From the NCBI GenBank assembly GCA_049423065.1, contig JBMSQB010000010.1:5730-69729 (forward strand): 64,000 nt of DNA, written 5' to 3'. The translations under genes were made by a program, and so were the position numbers. The notes below the pieces were generated by a model. It was given only the letters and a program-made list of their open reading frames with translations, searched no databases and was not told the origin of the DNA. Positions 32,865 to 42,493 of the stretch are shown one piece after another; positions within the stretch are counted from its first letter, which is position 1, and the number at the start of each line of letters is the position of its first letter. The DNA comes from SYIM01 sp041182885. Lineage in GTDB: Bacteria > Pseudomonadota > Gammaproteobacteria > Burkholderiales > Burkholderiaceae_E.

Positions 32865-35800
32865 TTACAGCACGGGCAACGCTGGCACCGCCGGCAAAGC
32901 AGACTGCGGCAGGTTGGAAGCGAGCCAGACCGTCGGATCGGTTTCGTTTGCAGGCAGTGCTGCAACATTGAACAGACCCACGGTACCGCTCACCTCATTG
33001 GCCACCGCAAGCATTGGCAAACCGGTCGGGCTACCCGGCGCGGGAATCAGGAGCAGACCCTCTGGGCCAAGGTCTCCCCCGGAGATGGCCTTGGTGGTGG
33101 AATCCTGAGCCGGCGTCTTGGTGAAGTCACGCGTGTTCTCGTAACTCAGGAAACTGGGGCGATACGGGTCCGAGACATCGTAAACCGCCACGCCACCAAT
33201 CCGCTCGAGTCCGACAAACGCAAGCACCTTGTCGCCGACCACTGCGGTCGTCACTCCCTCGGGCTCGGGGCCCTTGTCGTCGCTGCGGTTGTCAATCGAA
33301 TTGCTGGTGTGGTTGGCGTTGAAGTTCGAAGGAAGCACTTCAGCAACCAGACGCTCGAGTTGGTCGCCACTGTCGTAGATCCGGTTTCCGTAAGCGTCCA
33401 GGATCGAGAATGAACGCCCCCCAAAGGCCACCAGCTTGTCGAGATCTCCGTCACCGTCAACATCAATCCCATTGGTGATGACCTTCAGATCGCCGTCCAG
33501 AAGTGCCGCACCGGCTGTCGCGTCGGCCACCGGCTTGCCGCTCCCTCCGAGATCCTTGATCTGTACCTCGTCCACCGTACGAGAATCGCCCTCGTTGGCC
33601 GTGATGTAGTAGGTCTTCCCATTCGTACTGAACGAGGCGATGGCATCCGGCATGTAGGCGCCGTAGAGCTTGGGGCTTGTCAGGCTGACAGCGGGGATCG
33701 TGCCGGCGCCAGACGGCTGACCGGTGGTGTCGTTGTCCGCGTCGATTTTGTTGGCGCCGTTGAAGCCAAAGATTCCGAGGCCGATCGTTTCCGTGCCAAC
33801 GCCATTGACGCCAAAGTCGTTGTCGTTGATCACCGCGAGGCCACCATCAGGCAACAGGGCCAGTCCCTCAGCCTTGTCATTCGGTGTGTAACCCAGCGAC
33901 GGCAGGTTGGCGACCCGTTCCTTGTAAACAGGGTTGATGCCTGCAGCGAGCATCTCATCGACGGTCAGCACCTCGAGCGTTGTCTTGCCCGTGGGCAGGG
34001 TTGGCGTGGCCGTGAGCAGGTTCGTCGCGCCGCGAAGATCGATCTCGTAGAGGACCTTCTTCGCTTCGGGCGCCACTGACGAATCACGCTCGAACACAAA
34101 GATTGTGCCGGTCGCGGGGTTGAACACGGCATCACCGATCTTGTCGAGCGCGCCCAGGTTGAGCGCGGGACGCTCCAGCAGGTAGGCGAACTCGGCAATC
34201 ACCGTTCCCTTGGACGCGGCGGCCGCAAGCGTGCCACCCTGGGGGAGCGCCGTGCCGACAGCAAGATCGCGCATCGCCATCACTTCGATCCGCACCAGCG
34301 GCCCGCCCGTGTCGGTGGTGTTGCCCGACACACTATCAAGGGGGCTCTGCACGAATGCGAAGATCAGCCCCTGCGCCTCGTTGACCGCCAGCGCTTCGAA
34401 GCCGCGATTGGCCTGACGCTTGATTAGATGGGCGGGCAGCGTTTCGGTGCCGAAGGTATCGGTGGTGTCTGGCGTGAGTGCCGCCGTACCCGAGGGGACA
34501 TAGCGCACCACCATCTTGCCGGTGGCGTCGAACTCGTAGATGGCCGGGCGATATTCATCGACCATCCACATATTGCCGGCAGCCGTGCGGTAGACACCCT
34601 CCAGATCGGCCCCCATGGGATCGTAGGAGAGCGTCTTGTAGCCCAGCGTGACGCCGCCCGACGTGAACGTTCCCGTGCGGGTGGCGTCGGTGGCGGGGAC
34701 GATCTGAACCGGCTCCTCATCAGTGCCGGGGATGTTGGGCAGCCCGGTGAGCGGCGTGCCGTCAGCGCGAGTAAGCATCGTCGTGCCGGCAATCGAGACC
34801 TGCCTGGTCGCCGGATCGAATTCGAGCGTGGCAACGCGCGCCTGGTAGCTGGGCAACACGAAGGGCCGCTCGAGCGCAGCATCCGCATCAACATTCACCG
34901 GCTCTCCGTTGGGGCCGCGGTCGCTCACCGTCAGGAAGCGCCACTTGCCGTTGCTGGTCCCAATGTACTGCAGACCCGAAAAGCCACCGGACGGGACGGA
35001 CTTGCCGAACGCATCCGTACCGATGGACGAAAGGTCGGAGCCCGTCATGGTGTCGTAGGCGGTCATCACCAGATCGCCCCGGGCGTGATTTTTGTAGCCC
35101 AGCGGGGCGATATCAACGATCTTTGCAGTCGCTGCGCTGAGGTCAAGTACAGCAAGCGCGTTGTTTTCCTGAAGCGTGACCATCGCCTGCTTGCCGTCGG
35201 GCGACACGGCGATGTACTCGGGTTCGATATCGTTCGATGCGCTGACACCCGCGGCAATCCGGACGCCACGCTCGCGAAGATAGCCCTCCTGCCCGTTGTA
35301 GGCGGTGAAATCGAGTTGCTGGACGGTGGCGTTGGCAATTGCTGTGGCGGGGTCGCTCCCCAGGGTCACCACGGTAATGCCGCCGTTCGCAACGAACGGG
35401 CTGCCACCGTTGTAGTACACATCGGTGGAGCCGCGCTCGTTGATCGACTCGGCCTCGTTGGCAACCAGCACCTTCTTGCCGTCGGGCGTAAAGGTCACCA
35501 TATCCGGACCAACCCCGGCATCCAGGGCGCGCGCGCCGGCCGGCGCCGCCGCGGTGGATGACACCGCGACATCGGCTTTAAAGAGCACCAGCTTGCCCGC
35601 CGCCGTGGGGTTGGCATCGGCCAACGCCACAGCGACCATGCCGTTGGAAACCGCAACCGAGTTCACCTGCGGGGTGCTGCCCGCGGTCGTGGCATAACCC
35701 TTGAAGTCAAGCCTGCCCACCAGCACCGGATTCGCGGGATCCGACAGGTTCAGCACCTGGATCTCTGCTGCGACCGCGTTTACCATGAACATGCGCTTCG

Positions 35801-38800
35801 AGGTCGGGTCATAGCCGACGATCTCGGCACCACCTGCGTTGTACACATTGGTGCTGAAGGTGCCCACCTTGCTCAGCGCAAGCTGGGAGGGCTGAAGCAC
35901 CGACTCGGCACGCATGTTCAAATTCTGGATTCGCTCGTCAAGCGCGGCTGGCGTGTCAGCCTGATCGAACGCGGTGGAAGCACCGCCAAACACGGCCTTC
36001 ATGTAGGCCTGGAATACGCCCTGCTCAGCCGAGATCGGCGTGCTCGCCGTGGAGTACTGCTGGGTGGTGGCCGCAGCGCTGTAGTCAAGCGTCTCGGGTA
36101 CCGGTTGGCTAAGCGTGTAGCCGCCACCCGCCTTGTCGAGCAGATACCGGAAATTCTCGCCGTTGGCCTTCGTGGGATAGCTGTCGCCGCCCTGCGCGAG
36201 GAAACTCAAGGTGACCATCGAAATTGCCGCCGGCGCGCCCGCCAGCTTGGTTCCGTTGTCGTACAGGCCGATTCGTGAACCGTCATCGGCCACCAGGGCA
36301 ATATCCATCACCCGCGAGCCCGCAGCAAAGTCGGGATCCCAGGAAAAGCTCATGCCTCCCACCTGCGGAAACCGTCCCTGAAGCGTACCGGCCGCAACAC
36401 CGTGCTCAAGAATCGCCTTGAGGCCTTCCGGCGTGGTGTCAAACATCATCAGCTGGTTGTTGAAGCGCAGCGAATTCTCCAGATCGAGCTGCGACACGCT
36501 GCCGTCGGACGGCGGAAGCTTGTCAACCGTACCGTCCGCCTTGGGATCAGAAATTGTGCCGATCTGAGCCCGGATGCCGCCACCGTTCTTGAGCGACACC
36601 ACGCGGGTGCTTGATGCCGCAGTCCCGAGCGCGAGCTTGGCTGCATAGCTGTTCGCATCGGCCGACAGGTTGCCGAGATTGGTTTCCTCGGAGCGCACCA
36701 GCGTGCGTTCGCCCTCAAGGTAAACCGACGCGTATCCCGCGACATTTCCGTCTTTTACCGTGATGACGGACTGCACCGCATCGGTCAGTGTCTTCACTTT
36801 GCCGCCGCGGGTGGCGCTGGCAAATGCGGTGGTTGCAAGCGCGGACTCGGCCACGCCCCATGCCGCAGCGACATTGGCATCGGTCGCCGCGTAGGCACCA
36901 TTGACCGCAGCATTGGCCGTGATGCTGGTTGCGATGAGTTTGCCGGCTTCGTCGAAGTCGACAACCATCCGGCCCAGATAGGTGTATTCGTTATCGGTAC
37001 TCACGACCAGCGTCGTCGTGCCGTCCTTGTCTTTCGCGACGAACGGATAGGTCTCCGCAAAGGCGGCCGAATGCCCGCCCATCGCAACCGCCTTGTCGTT
37101 TGTATCGCCCATCCGGGTGTTGGAGCCCGCTGCAATGACGATGTCGACGCCGGAGAGTTTGGTTGCGAGCAGCTTTTCGTTGCCAACGATTTGAAGGTGC
37201 GACAGCAGCACGATCTTGTTGACGCCCTGCGCGGTAAGGTCATCGACCACCGGCTGGAGCTGCGCGGCGAGGAGCGTCATGTCGTCGGCTTCGCCATTCG
37301 CACCTGGGCCAGTGGGAAAGCCCTTCACCTCGGTTCCGGAAGGCGACGAGATCGCCTCCAGTATCTGCGTGGTCACGCCGACCAGTCCGATCTTCGCGCC
37401 GTTTTCGATCAGAATGGCTGAAGGAACGATCTTGCCCTTCTGCGCGGAAGCGAGTTCGAGTCCTGAGGTGGCCGTCGTATCGACGTAAATCGACTTCAGG
37501 TCGGTGTCGCCGGAAAAATCCAGATTGGCGCTGATGTGGGGAAATTGCGCGCCCAGCGCGCCGCTGGCCCCTTTGATCGCGTCGCTCAGTACACGCGAGC
37601 CCAGATCAAACTCGTGATTGCCGATCGCCGAGGCTTCAACGCCGATCGCGTTGTGAATCGCGATATCAACGGCTGCAATCGGCACGGTTGCGGTGGCTGC
37701 GAGTGCGCCGCCGCCGGCGCTATTGAGCGCAGCAATCACAGAAGCATCGGTTCCCGCAGCCAGGAAGGGCCCGGGGATGAAGTTGTCTCCACCCACCAGC
37801 GTAATGCTGTTCGGGTAAGCATCCTCAAACTTGTCGACCAGAGCTGCGAGTCGGGGCGCGGTCGTAGGCGCGAGCGTACCCGCTTCTCCGTCAGAAAAAT
37901 GAAGCAGTTGCAGGGTAAAGGTCTTCTGCGTCAACGCGGTTTTCTGCCCCGCTGCAACGGAGTCCACTGATGTGGCTGCGTCGATTTTCGAGGACATCGC
38001 AGCCAGGTTTTCCAACGCGCTCACTGCAGCGGATTTCAGATTGGCGCTATTGACGCTAATGCCGGCAACCTTGGCCTGCGTGGCAACCGAGTTGATGAGC
38101 GTCTCAGCTGTGGCCGTAATCTTGTCGGCGGCAAGCGCGCCCGCCGTCATCGCCTTCGCAACTTCGGAAAAGATGCCTGCTGCGATCTCGTCGTGCTTGT
38201 CGGCGGCCACGCCTGCAACCTGCTGAACCTTGACGGTGAGGCTATTGACCATCGTGGCAACGATCACACCCGCCTTCTGCACCGCGAGCGCGCCGGCCTG
38301 TCCGGCGGCTGCCCCCGCAACAGGATCCAGCGTGGTCAGATTCACCGTACCCTTCAGCGCGGCAAGCCCCACTGCGTCAAGCACCTGCTCCTGGGCGGCT
38401 GCCAGGCTCAAGCCCTTGCTCTGCATCACCTCGGTCACCAGCGTGGTGAGCGGCGTGACTGCAGTGGATCCGGCCGGGGCCTTGAGAACGCCGGTGAAGT
38501 CCACACCGGTGGTGATGTCGCGTCCGCCGAACGCGACCACTGGGCCGTCGACCCCCTGGGGCAAAGTGAAATTCCCCTGAGCATCCGACTGCGTGATCGG
38601 CTCCCCGGCATCGGGCTGGCCGTTGCGGTTCGTATCGATGAAGACTGTTGCGCCAGCGATGTAGCCATCGACCACCTTGCCGGTATTGGTGGGTGGGCTG
38701 TTCTTGTCGCGGGTGGCGGCAATGAGTCCGAGTGCGCCCACGCCAACCAGCACGCCGCCGATCGCCGGCGTTGCACCGGCCGCCCCTGCGGCGGGTGCAG

Positions 38801-39134
38801 CAGCATCGGTCGCAGCGGCCGCGCTGGCAGCCTGCGCCTGCGCGAGATCAGCCACAGGCACTGCGGATACGGCAGCGCTCGCCTCGATGGCGGCGTCCTC
38901 CGTATAAATGTCCAGCTCTTCTGCAAGTCGGTCGGCGTCTTTGGACTTCGCACGCACGTTCACGGATGCCGCAACAGGCGCCGCTCCGGTGTCGACCGTG
39001 ACCTCCAGCGCGTCAGCGTTCACAGGTACCGCTCGCGCAGCGGCGTTATTCGATGGGGCTTTCCTGGCGGCCGTCCGCGCCTGAGACGGGGCAGTGACAG
39101 TGGCGGGAGTGGTCGACGACGTGGACTTGGTCAT
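32865..39134 (-). CDS. Giant multidomain 5'-nucleotidase / phytase-like esterase / choice-of-anchor I protein
   Basis: A 2,089-residue protein. In order: an Ala-rich N-terminus (1-120); a short hydrophobic segment (125-140); an SdrD-B/carboxypeptidase-regulatory-like domain (155-215, VFIDTNRNGQPDAGE); a helical region (220-400); a calcineurin-like 5'-nucleotidase domain (405 to about 700; LLHFSDGEAG, GGDNFIPG, AIGNHEFD); the nucleotidase C-terminal domain (about 800-1070); a choice-of-anchor I beta-propeller (from about 1085) interrupted by a phytase-type esterase-like domain (about 1350-1790); then the propeller remainder. The nucleotidase D-x-H is D415-G-E, so one metal ligand differs. No classical N-terminal signal peptide is seen. 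The role is probably extracellular phosphate release. Start MTKSTSST at 39134. Confidence 0.88.
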   Translation of the reverse strand: MTKSTSSTTPATVTAPSQARTAARKAPSNNAAARAVPVNADALEVTVDTGAAPVAASVNVRAKSKDADRLAEELDIYTEDAAIEASAAVSAVPVADLAQAQAASAAAATDAAAPAAGAAGATPAIGGVLVGVGALGLIAATRDKNSPPTNTGKVVDGYIAGATVFIDTNRNGQPDAGEPITQSDAQGNFTLPQGVDGPVVAFGGRDITTGVDFTGVLKAPAGSTAVTPLTTLVTEVMQSKGLSLAAAQEQVLDAVGLAALKGTVNLTTLDPVAGAAAGQAGALAVQKAGVIVATMVNSLTVKVQQVAGVAADKHDEIAAGIFSEVAKAMTAGALAADKITATAETLINSVATQAKVAGISVNSANLKSAAVSALENLAAMSSKIDAATSVDSVAAGQKTALTQKTFTLQLLHFSDGEAGTLAPTTAPRLAALVDKFEDAYPNSITLVGGDNFIPGPFLAAGTDASVIAALNSAGGGALAATATVPIAAVDIAIHNAIGVEASAIGNHEFDLGSRVLSDAIKGASGALGAQFPHISANLDFSGDTDLKSIYVDTTATSGLELASAQKGKIVPSAILIENGAKIGLVGVTTQILEAISSPSGTEVKGFPTGPGANGEADDMTLLAAQLQPVVDDLTAQGVNKIVLLSHLQIVGNEKLLATKLSGVDIVIAAGSNTRMGDTNDKAVAMGGHSAAFAETYPFVAKDKDGTTTLVVSTDNEYTYLGRMVVDFDEAGKLIATSITANAAVNGAYAATDANVAAAWGVAESALATTAFASATRGGKVKTLTDAVQSVITVKDGNVAGYASVYLEGERTLVRSEETNLGNLSADANSYAAKLALGTAASSTRVVSLKNGGGIRAQIGTISDPKADGTVDKLPPSDGSVSQLDLENSLRFNNQLMMFDTTPEGLKAILEHGVAAGTLQGRFPQVGGMSFSWDPDFAAGSRVMDIALVADDGSRIGLYDNGTKLAGAPAAISMVTLSFLAQGGDSYPTKANGENFRYLLDKAGGGYTLSQPVPETLDYSAAATTQQYSTASTPISAEQGVFQAYMKAVFGGASTAFDQADTPAALDERIQNLNMRAESVLQPSQLALSKVGTFSTNVYNAGGAEIVGYDPTSKRMFMVNAVAAEIQVLNLSDPANPVLVGRLDFKGYATTAGSTPQVNSVAVSNGMVAVALADANPTAAGKLVLFKADVAVSSTAAAPAGARALDAGVGPDMVTFTPDGKKVLVANEAESINERGSTDVYYNGGSPFVANGGITVVTLGSDPATAIANATVQQLDFTAYNGQEGYLRERGVRIAAGVSASNDIEPEYIAVSPDGKQAMVTLQENNALAVLDLSAATAKIVDIAPLGYKNHARGDLVMTAYDTMTGSDLSSIGTDAFGKSVPSGGFSGLQYIGTSNGKWRFLTVSDRGPNGEPVNVDADAALERPFVLPSYQARVATLEFDPATRQVSIAGTTMLTRADGTPLTGLPNIPGTDEEPVQIVPATDATRTGTFTSGGVTLGYKTLSYDPMGADLEGVYRTAAGNMWMVDEYRPAIYEFDATGKMVVRYVPSGTAALTPDTTDTFGTETLPAHLIKRQANRGFEALAVNEAQGLIFAFVQSPLDSVSGNTTDTGGPLVRIEVMAMRDLAVGTALPQGGTLAAAASKGTVIAEFAYLLERPALNLGALDKIGDAVFNPATGTIFVFERDSSVAPEAKKVLYEIDLRGATNLLTATPTLPTGKTTLEVLTVDEMLAAGINPVYKERVANLPSLGYTPNDKAEGLALLPDGGLAVINDNDFGVNGVGTETIGLGIFGFNGANKIDADNDTTGQPSGAGTIPAVSLTSPKLYGAYMPDAIASFSTNGKTYYITANEGDSRTVDEVQIKDLGGSGKPVADATAGAALLDGDLKVITNGIDVDGDGDLDKLVAFGGRSFSILDAYGNRIYDSGDQLERLVAEVLPSNFNANHTSNSIDNRSDDKGPEPEGVTTAVVGDKVLAFVGLERIGGVAVYDVSDPYRPSFLSYENTRDFTKTPAQDSTTKAISGGDLGPEGLLLIPAPGSPTGLPMLAVANEVSGTVGLFNVAALPANETDPTVWLASNLPQSALPAVPALPVL

Positions 39135-39235
39135 GGCGGGCCTCAAACAATGGAAGCCCTGAACGCTAGTGACTGCTTATGACAATTTTGTGTCGGTGGA
39201 GTACTGGCGTGCGGACGATCTGCTGCGAGTAAGCC

Positions 39236-39913
39236 TCAGTCGCCGCCTGAGATCTCCATCCAGGTCGCAAATCTTGCACTGACCTGCACATCGCGGTCGC
39301 CATAGCCCCCTTCAAAGAGTGCGCAGTCGACGCCAGCGGCGAAGGCGCAGGCGACATCGATGTGGCTGTCGCCGGTGAAGAGCGCATCCACTGCATTGCC
39401 TCGCAGCCGCGAGATGGCGGCGAGGAGCGGCTCCGGGGCTGGCTTCCTGACGCCACAGGTATCAGCCCCGACTACCACATCGAAGTACCCGTCCAGGTTC
39501 TTCCTGGCCAGCAACTCCCGGGCCTCAGCCTCGGCCTTGTTGGAACAGATCGCGAGCCGGGCGCCCCGCGCACGAAGGGCAGCCAGTACCGACGGAACTC
39601 CCCGATACACGCGGGCGAATTTTCCCGATATCGAGCGATAGTGGACGCGGTAGGATTCGAGAAGTGGTTCGAACCTGTCTTCGGAGGCGCTCGCGGCAAC
39701 GAGGGCCGCCCTGGCGCTCGCCTCGACTCCGCCATGAAGCGAAGCTCGTACTAGTTCACGTCCGATAGGTGGAAGCCGATGATCGTACAGTGCAAGGTTA
39801 AGCGCTACGGTCAGATCCACAATTGTATCGATCAGCGTTCCGTCCAGATCGAAGACCTGAAGTGGCCGTGCATAGAGCTCTGCGAGAGCACGGCTCTGTG
39901 GCTGCGCGTTCAA
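39236..39913 (-). CDS. HAD phosphatase, phosphoglycolate phosphatase-like
   Basis: A 225-residue HAD hydrolase with a C1 helical cap. Motif I is VFDLDGTLIDT (nucleophile D22), motif II ICSNK, and motif IV ALFTGDSHIDV. It is not a phosphonoacetaldehyde hydrolase, since PhnX carries D-x-A-G-T at motif I. The ATG overlaps the phnC2 stop by 4 nt, so it is co-translated with the transporter. It may hydrolyse a phosphoester imported by PhnDEC2/TatPQM, or act on phosphoglycolate-like products. The substrate is unproven. Confidence 0.85.
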   Translation of the reverse strand: MNAQPQSRALAELYARPLQVFDLDGTLIDTIVDLTVALNLALYDHRLPPIGRELVRASLHGGVEASARAALVAASASEDRFEPLLESYRVHYRSISGKFARVYRGVPSVLAALRARGARLAICSNKAEAEARELLARKNLDGYFDVVVGADTCGVRKPAPEPLLAAISRLRGNAVDALFTGDSHIDVACAFAAGVDCALFEGGYGDRDVQVSARFATWMEISGGD

Positions 39914-40674
39914 GCAACGTCACCATTGTGAGGGCGATAGAGCGCCGACTCCAGCGCTTCATCAAGATCGGCCACAGGCCGATCAAACATCACACGACCG
40001 CTGCGCAGACCCACCACCCGGTCGGCAAACTGTCTGGCCCACTCCACCTGATGCAAGCTGCAGAGCACCGCAAGCCCTTCATCGCGCGCAACCCGGCGCA
40101 AGTCCGAAAGTACGCCGCGCGCCGACTCGGGATCGAGACTCGCCACCGGCTCGTCCGCGAGCAGCACCCGGCAGTCCTGCGCGAGCACGCGCGCAATCGC
40201 AACCCGTTGCTGCTGCCCACCTGAGAGCAGATCGCTTCGCTGATATGCCTTGTCAAGGAGGCCAACACGATCAAGGCTTGCAAGCGCCGCCTGTCGGTCC
40301 ACGCTCGCAAATCGGCGCACCAGCACCCGCCAAAGCGGCGTCGTTCCGAGGCGTCCGGTGAGCACGTTGTCGATCGCGCTCAGGCGCCCAACCAGATTGT
40401 GTTGCTGGAACACAAGGCCCACCGAGCGCCTGTGTTGCCGAAGCGCTTTACCCTCGAGCCGGTTGATCGCCGCACCCAGCAACCGGACCTCGCCGGAGTC
40501 AGGGCGGACCAAACCTGTCAGGCAACGGAACAGGGTGGACTTGCCAGCACCGCTCGGCCCGAGCAGCACCACCAACTCGCCAGGGGCCACCGAGATCGAT
40601 ACGTTGTCGAGCGCACAGACGTCGCCGTAGCGTTTGCTGAGCGTATCAACCCGTAGCGTGTCATTGCCAGCCAT
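39910..40674 (-). CDS. phnC: Phosphonate ABC transporter ATPase
   Basis: A 254-residue PhnC. Walker A is GPSGAGKST (39-47), signature LSGGQQQRVAIARVL, Walker B VLLADEPVASLD. PhnC-specific segments are VGLVFQQHNLVGRLSAIDNV and CSLHQVEWARQFADRVVGLR. The start at 40674 is 2 nt after the phnE stop; an upstream in-frame ATG at 40701 would overlap phnE. It ends with a 4-nt overlap into the HAD gene. Confidence 0.93.
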   Translation of the reverse strand: MAGNDTLRVDTLSKRYGDVCALDNVSISVAPGELVVLLGPSGAGKSTLFRCLTGLVRPDSGEVRLLGAAINRLEGKALRQHRRSVGLVFQQHNLVGRLSAIDNVLTGRLGTTPLWRVLVRRFASVDRQAALASLDRVGLLDKAYQRSDLLSGGQQQRVAIARVLAQDCRVLLADEPVASLDPESARGVLSDLRRVARDEGLAVLCSLHQVEWARQFADRVVGLRSGRVMFDRPVADLDEALESALYRPHNGDVA

Positions 40675-40676
40675 GT

Positions 40677-41504
40677 TCAGACCAGCCGCCGCCGCAACCA
40701 TGCGCTCAACTGATCAATCAGCGTCACCATAATCAGCACCGCGACTGTCAGCGTCAAAAGACGCTGAAAATCCAGGAGATCGATCGCAGCCTTGATCTCG
40801 ATTCCAATCCCCCCCGCGCCAACGATGCCCAGCACCGTTGACGTGCGAACGTTGGCTTCCCAGACATAAAGCGACACTGAACTCAGGTTGGGGAGTACAG
40901 CAGGAAAGACGATATGACCCATGATCGAACCGGTTCCGGCGCCGGTCATTGCAGCCGCCTCAAGCGGTGCCTTGGGGAGCGTTTCAATCGCCTCGGCGTT
41001 CAGCTTGGTGATCACCCCAATCGAGTGGATGAACATGCCCAGCACGCCAGCAAACGGCCCCAGGCCAACTGCTGCAACGAAGAGGATCGCAAAGACCACT
41101 GTGTCGATCCCCCTGCAACCGTTGGCAAAACCCCGGATCAGCCGCGATGCGAACGGACTGGGCGTCACATTAGCCGCTGCGAACATCGACAGCGGCGCCG
41201 ATACGATGGCCGCAGCAAGCGTTCCGATGGTGGCAATTGCCACCGTTTCGGCAGCACGCAGCGCCACCGCATCCAGCTCGGACAGGTTGGGCGGCCAGGC
41301 GGTCGCCGCCCACTTCAGAAGCCGCGGCAAGCCCTCAATCAACTTGCCGGGCTCCACCTTCGCGATCCAGGCGCAGCCGACCACGAAAGCAAACGCGACA
41401 AGCACCGACGCGGCACGGATCAGTCCTGCTCGGGATCGCCAGGAGAATAGCTGCTCCGCATAGCCACCCGCGGCAAGCCGACGCGCCGGTGCACGCAGGG
41501 TCAT
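40677..41504 (-). CDS. phnE: Phosphonate ABC transporter permease
   Basis: A 275-residue PhnE-type permease with about six membrane helices. Typical regions are GCRGIDTVVFAILFVAAVGLGPFAG, the EAA loop AEAIETLPKAPLEAAAMTGA and STVLGIVGAGGIGIEI. Only one PhnE is present here, so a homodimeric pore is expected. It lies 16 nt after phnD and 2 nt before phnC. Confidence 0.93.
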   Translation of the reverse strand: MTLRAPARRLAAGGYAEQLFSWRSRAGLIRAASVLVAFAFVVGCAWIAKVEPGKLIEGLPRLLKWAATAWPPNLSELDAVALRAAETVAIATIGTLAAAIVSAPLSMFAAANVTPSPFASRLIRGFANGCRGIDTVVFAILFVAAVGLGPFAGVLGMFIHSIGVITKLNAEAIETLPKAPLEAAAMTGAGTGSIMGHIVFPAVLPNLSSVSLYVWEANVRTSTVLGIVGAGGIGIEIKAAIDLLDFQRLLTLTVAVLIMVTLIDQLSAWLRRRLV

Positions 41505-41520
41505 GATGGTGTCCTGCTAC

Positions 41521-42396
41521 TCAACCCTTGAGCACGCCGACTTCGCGACCCATGACCTCAAGCTTGGCGTAGGGCTCATGCCCCACCGCAACGAAGCCAG
41601 AGTACGGCCACGGCATCATCCTGGCGGCGTCATCCTTGGGTAGCGAAGCAAACGCGCTTTGCAAGCGTTTCGCAAGATCCGGATCAAAGCCACGCCGTAC
41701 AACCACCGGCTCATTAGGCAAGGGCTCCGACTCCCAGACCACTCGGTTGGAGTCAGGCTTGATCTGCCCGTTTCGGATCATGGTGTTGCGGTGGGTGTCC
41801 CAGCCTGTCGCGAGGTCAACCTGCCCGCCAATGGTCGCCATCTGAGCGGCAGCGGCCGACGCACCTTCCGCGTAACGCCCGAAGTAGGTACGGGGGTTGA
41901 TGCCGCGCGAGCGCAGGAAGTGGGTGGGAACCAGCCAGCCCGACGTGGACCCGACGTCCAGCATCTGCATCGACATCCCTTTGGCGTCATCTGGAAAACT
42001 CTTCACCTCGAGCCCGGGCCGGCCCACTACAATCGCCTTGTAGTAATCGCGACCTTCGATCAGCAGCATGGCAATTGCCTGCGCCTCGCCCTTTTGCTTG
42101 GCGAGCACGTATCCCCAGGGCCCCATCTGCGCGACATCGATCTGCTGGTTGGCAAGCGCAACCGCGATGCCTGCCCAGTCGTTGGCAACTGTCAGGTCAA
42201 GATCGCAGCCAACCTGATCGCACACGCTGCGATAGAGCGGCTCCCACACCCGGCGCGTATCGGCCTGTGTGGGCTGCTGCGGGCCCAAGCCTACCTTCAG
42301 GACCGGACGCTTCTGCGCATGCACAAAAGGGGCGGGCAGGGCTGACACCGTTGCCACAGCAAGCGGTGCGGAAATCAGTTGTCGACGCGTCGTCAT
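41521..42396 (-). CDS. phnD: Phosphonate/phosphite ABC substrate-binding protein
   Basis: A 291-residue PhnD-family receptor with a signal peptide containing an Arg pair (MTTRRQLISAPLAVATVSA...) cleaved near PFVHAQ. The family is shown by LKVGLGPQQPTQADTRRVW, VAQMGPWGYVLAKQ and the anion-binding turn VGSTSGWLVPTHFL, where the helix-capping Ser-Thr-Ser-Gly binds the phosphonate oxygens. A GGAGAG Shine-Dalgarno precedes the start. A Pho-box-like element lies about 54 nt upstream. Confidence 0.92.
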   Translation of the reverse strand: MTTRRQLISAPLAVATVSALPAPFVHAQKRPVLKVGLGPQQPTQADTRRVWEPLYRSVCDQVGCDLDLTVANDWAGIAVALANQQIDVAQMGPWGYVLAKQKGEAQAIAMLLIEGRDYYKAIVVGRPGLEVKSFPDDAKGMSMQMLDVGSTSGWLVPTHFLRSRGINPRTYFGRYAEGASAAAAQMATIGGQVDLATGWDTHRNTMIRNGQIKPDSNRVVWESEPLPNEPVVVRRGFDPDLAKRLQSAFASLPKDDAARMMPWPYSGFVAVGHEPYAKLEVMGREVGVLKG

Positions 42397-42449
42397 TGCG
42401 CTCTCCAGGTTTGAGGGAAGAAGAATGCTGGAGAGGTTAAGCGGGGCAG

Positions 42450-42467
42450 ATGACAGGGCCGTGAATC
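42450..42467 (-). promoter_or_regulatory. Candidate Pho box upstream of phnD2 (weak)
   Basis: On the minus strand the sequence reads GATTCAC, 4 nt, CTGTCAT. The second unit is a perfect PhoB half-site (consensus CTGTCAT) and the first matches in its last four bases; the 11-bp period is right. It is 54-71 nt upstream of phnD2. One good half-site alone can occur by chance. Confidence 0.35.
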
Positions 42468-42493
42468 GCGCTCAAGATGAGGACACCGAATCC

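Noticed and set aside
39169..39185. Pho-box-like pair GTGACTG and ATGACAA upstream of the giant phosphatase gene
   Set aside because: The units repeat at 10 bp, not 11 bp, and only about half the flanking units fit, so it does not match the PhoB spacing.
39236..39913. Phosphonoacetaldehyde hydrolase (PhnX)
   Set aside because: Motif I is D-L-D-G-T, not the D-x-A-G-T of PhnX; it fits phosphoglycolate-phosphatase-like HADs. The HAD at 16863 is excluded for the same reason.
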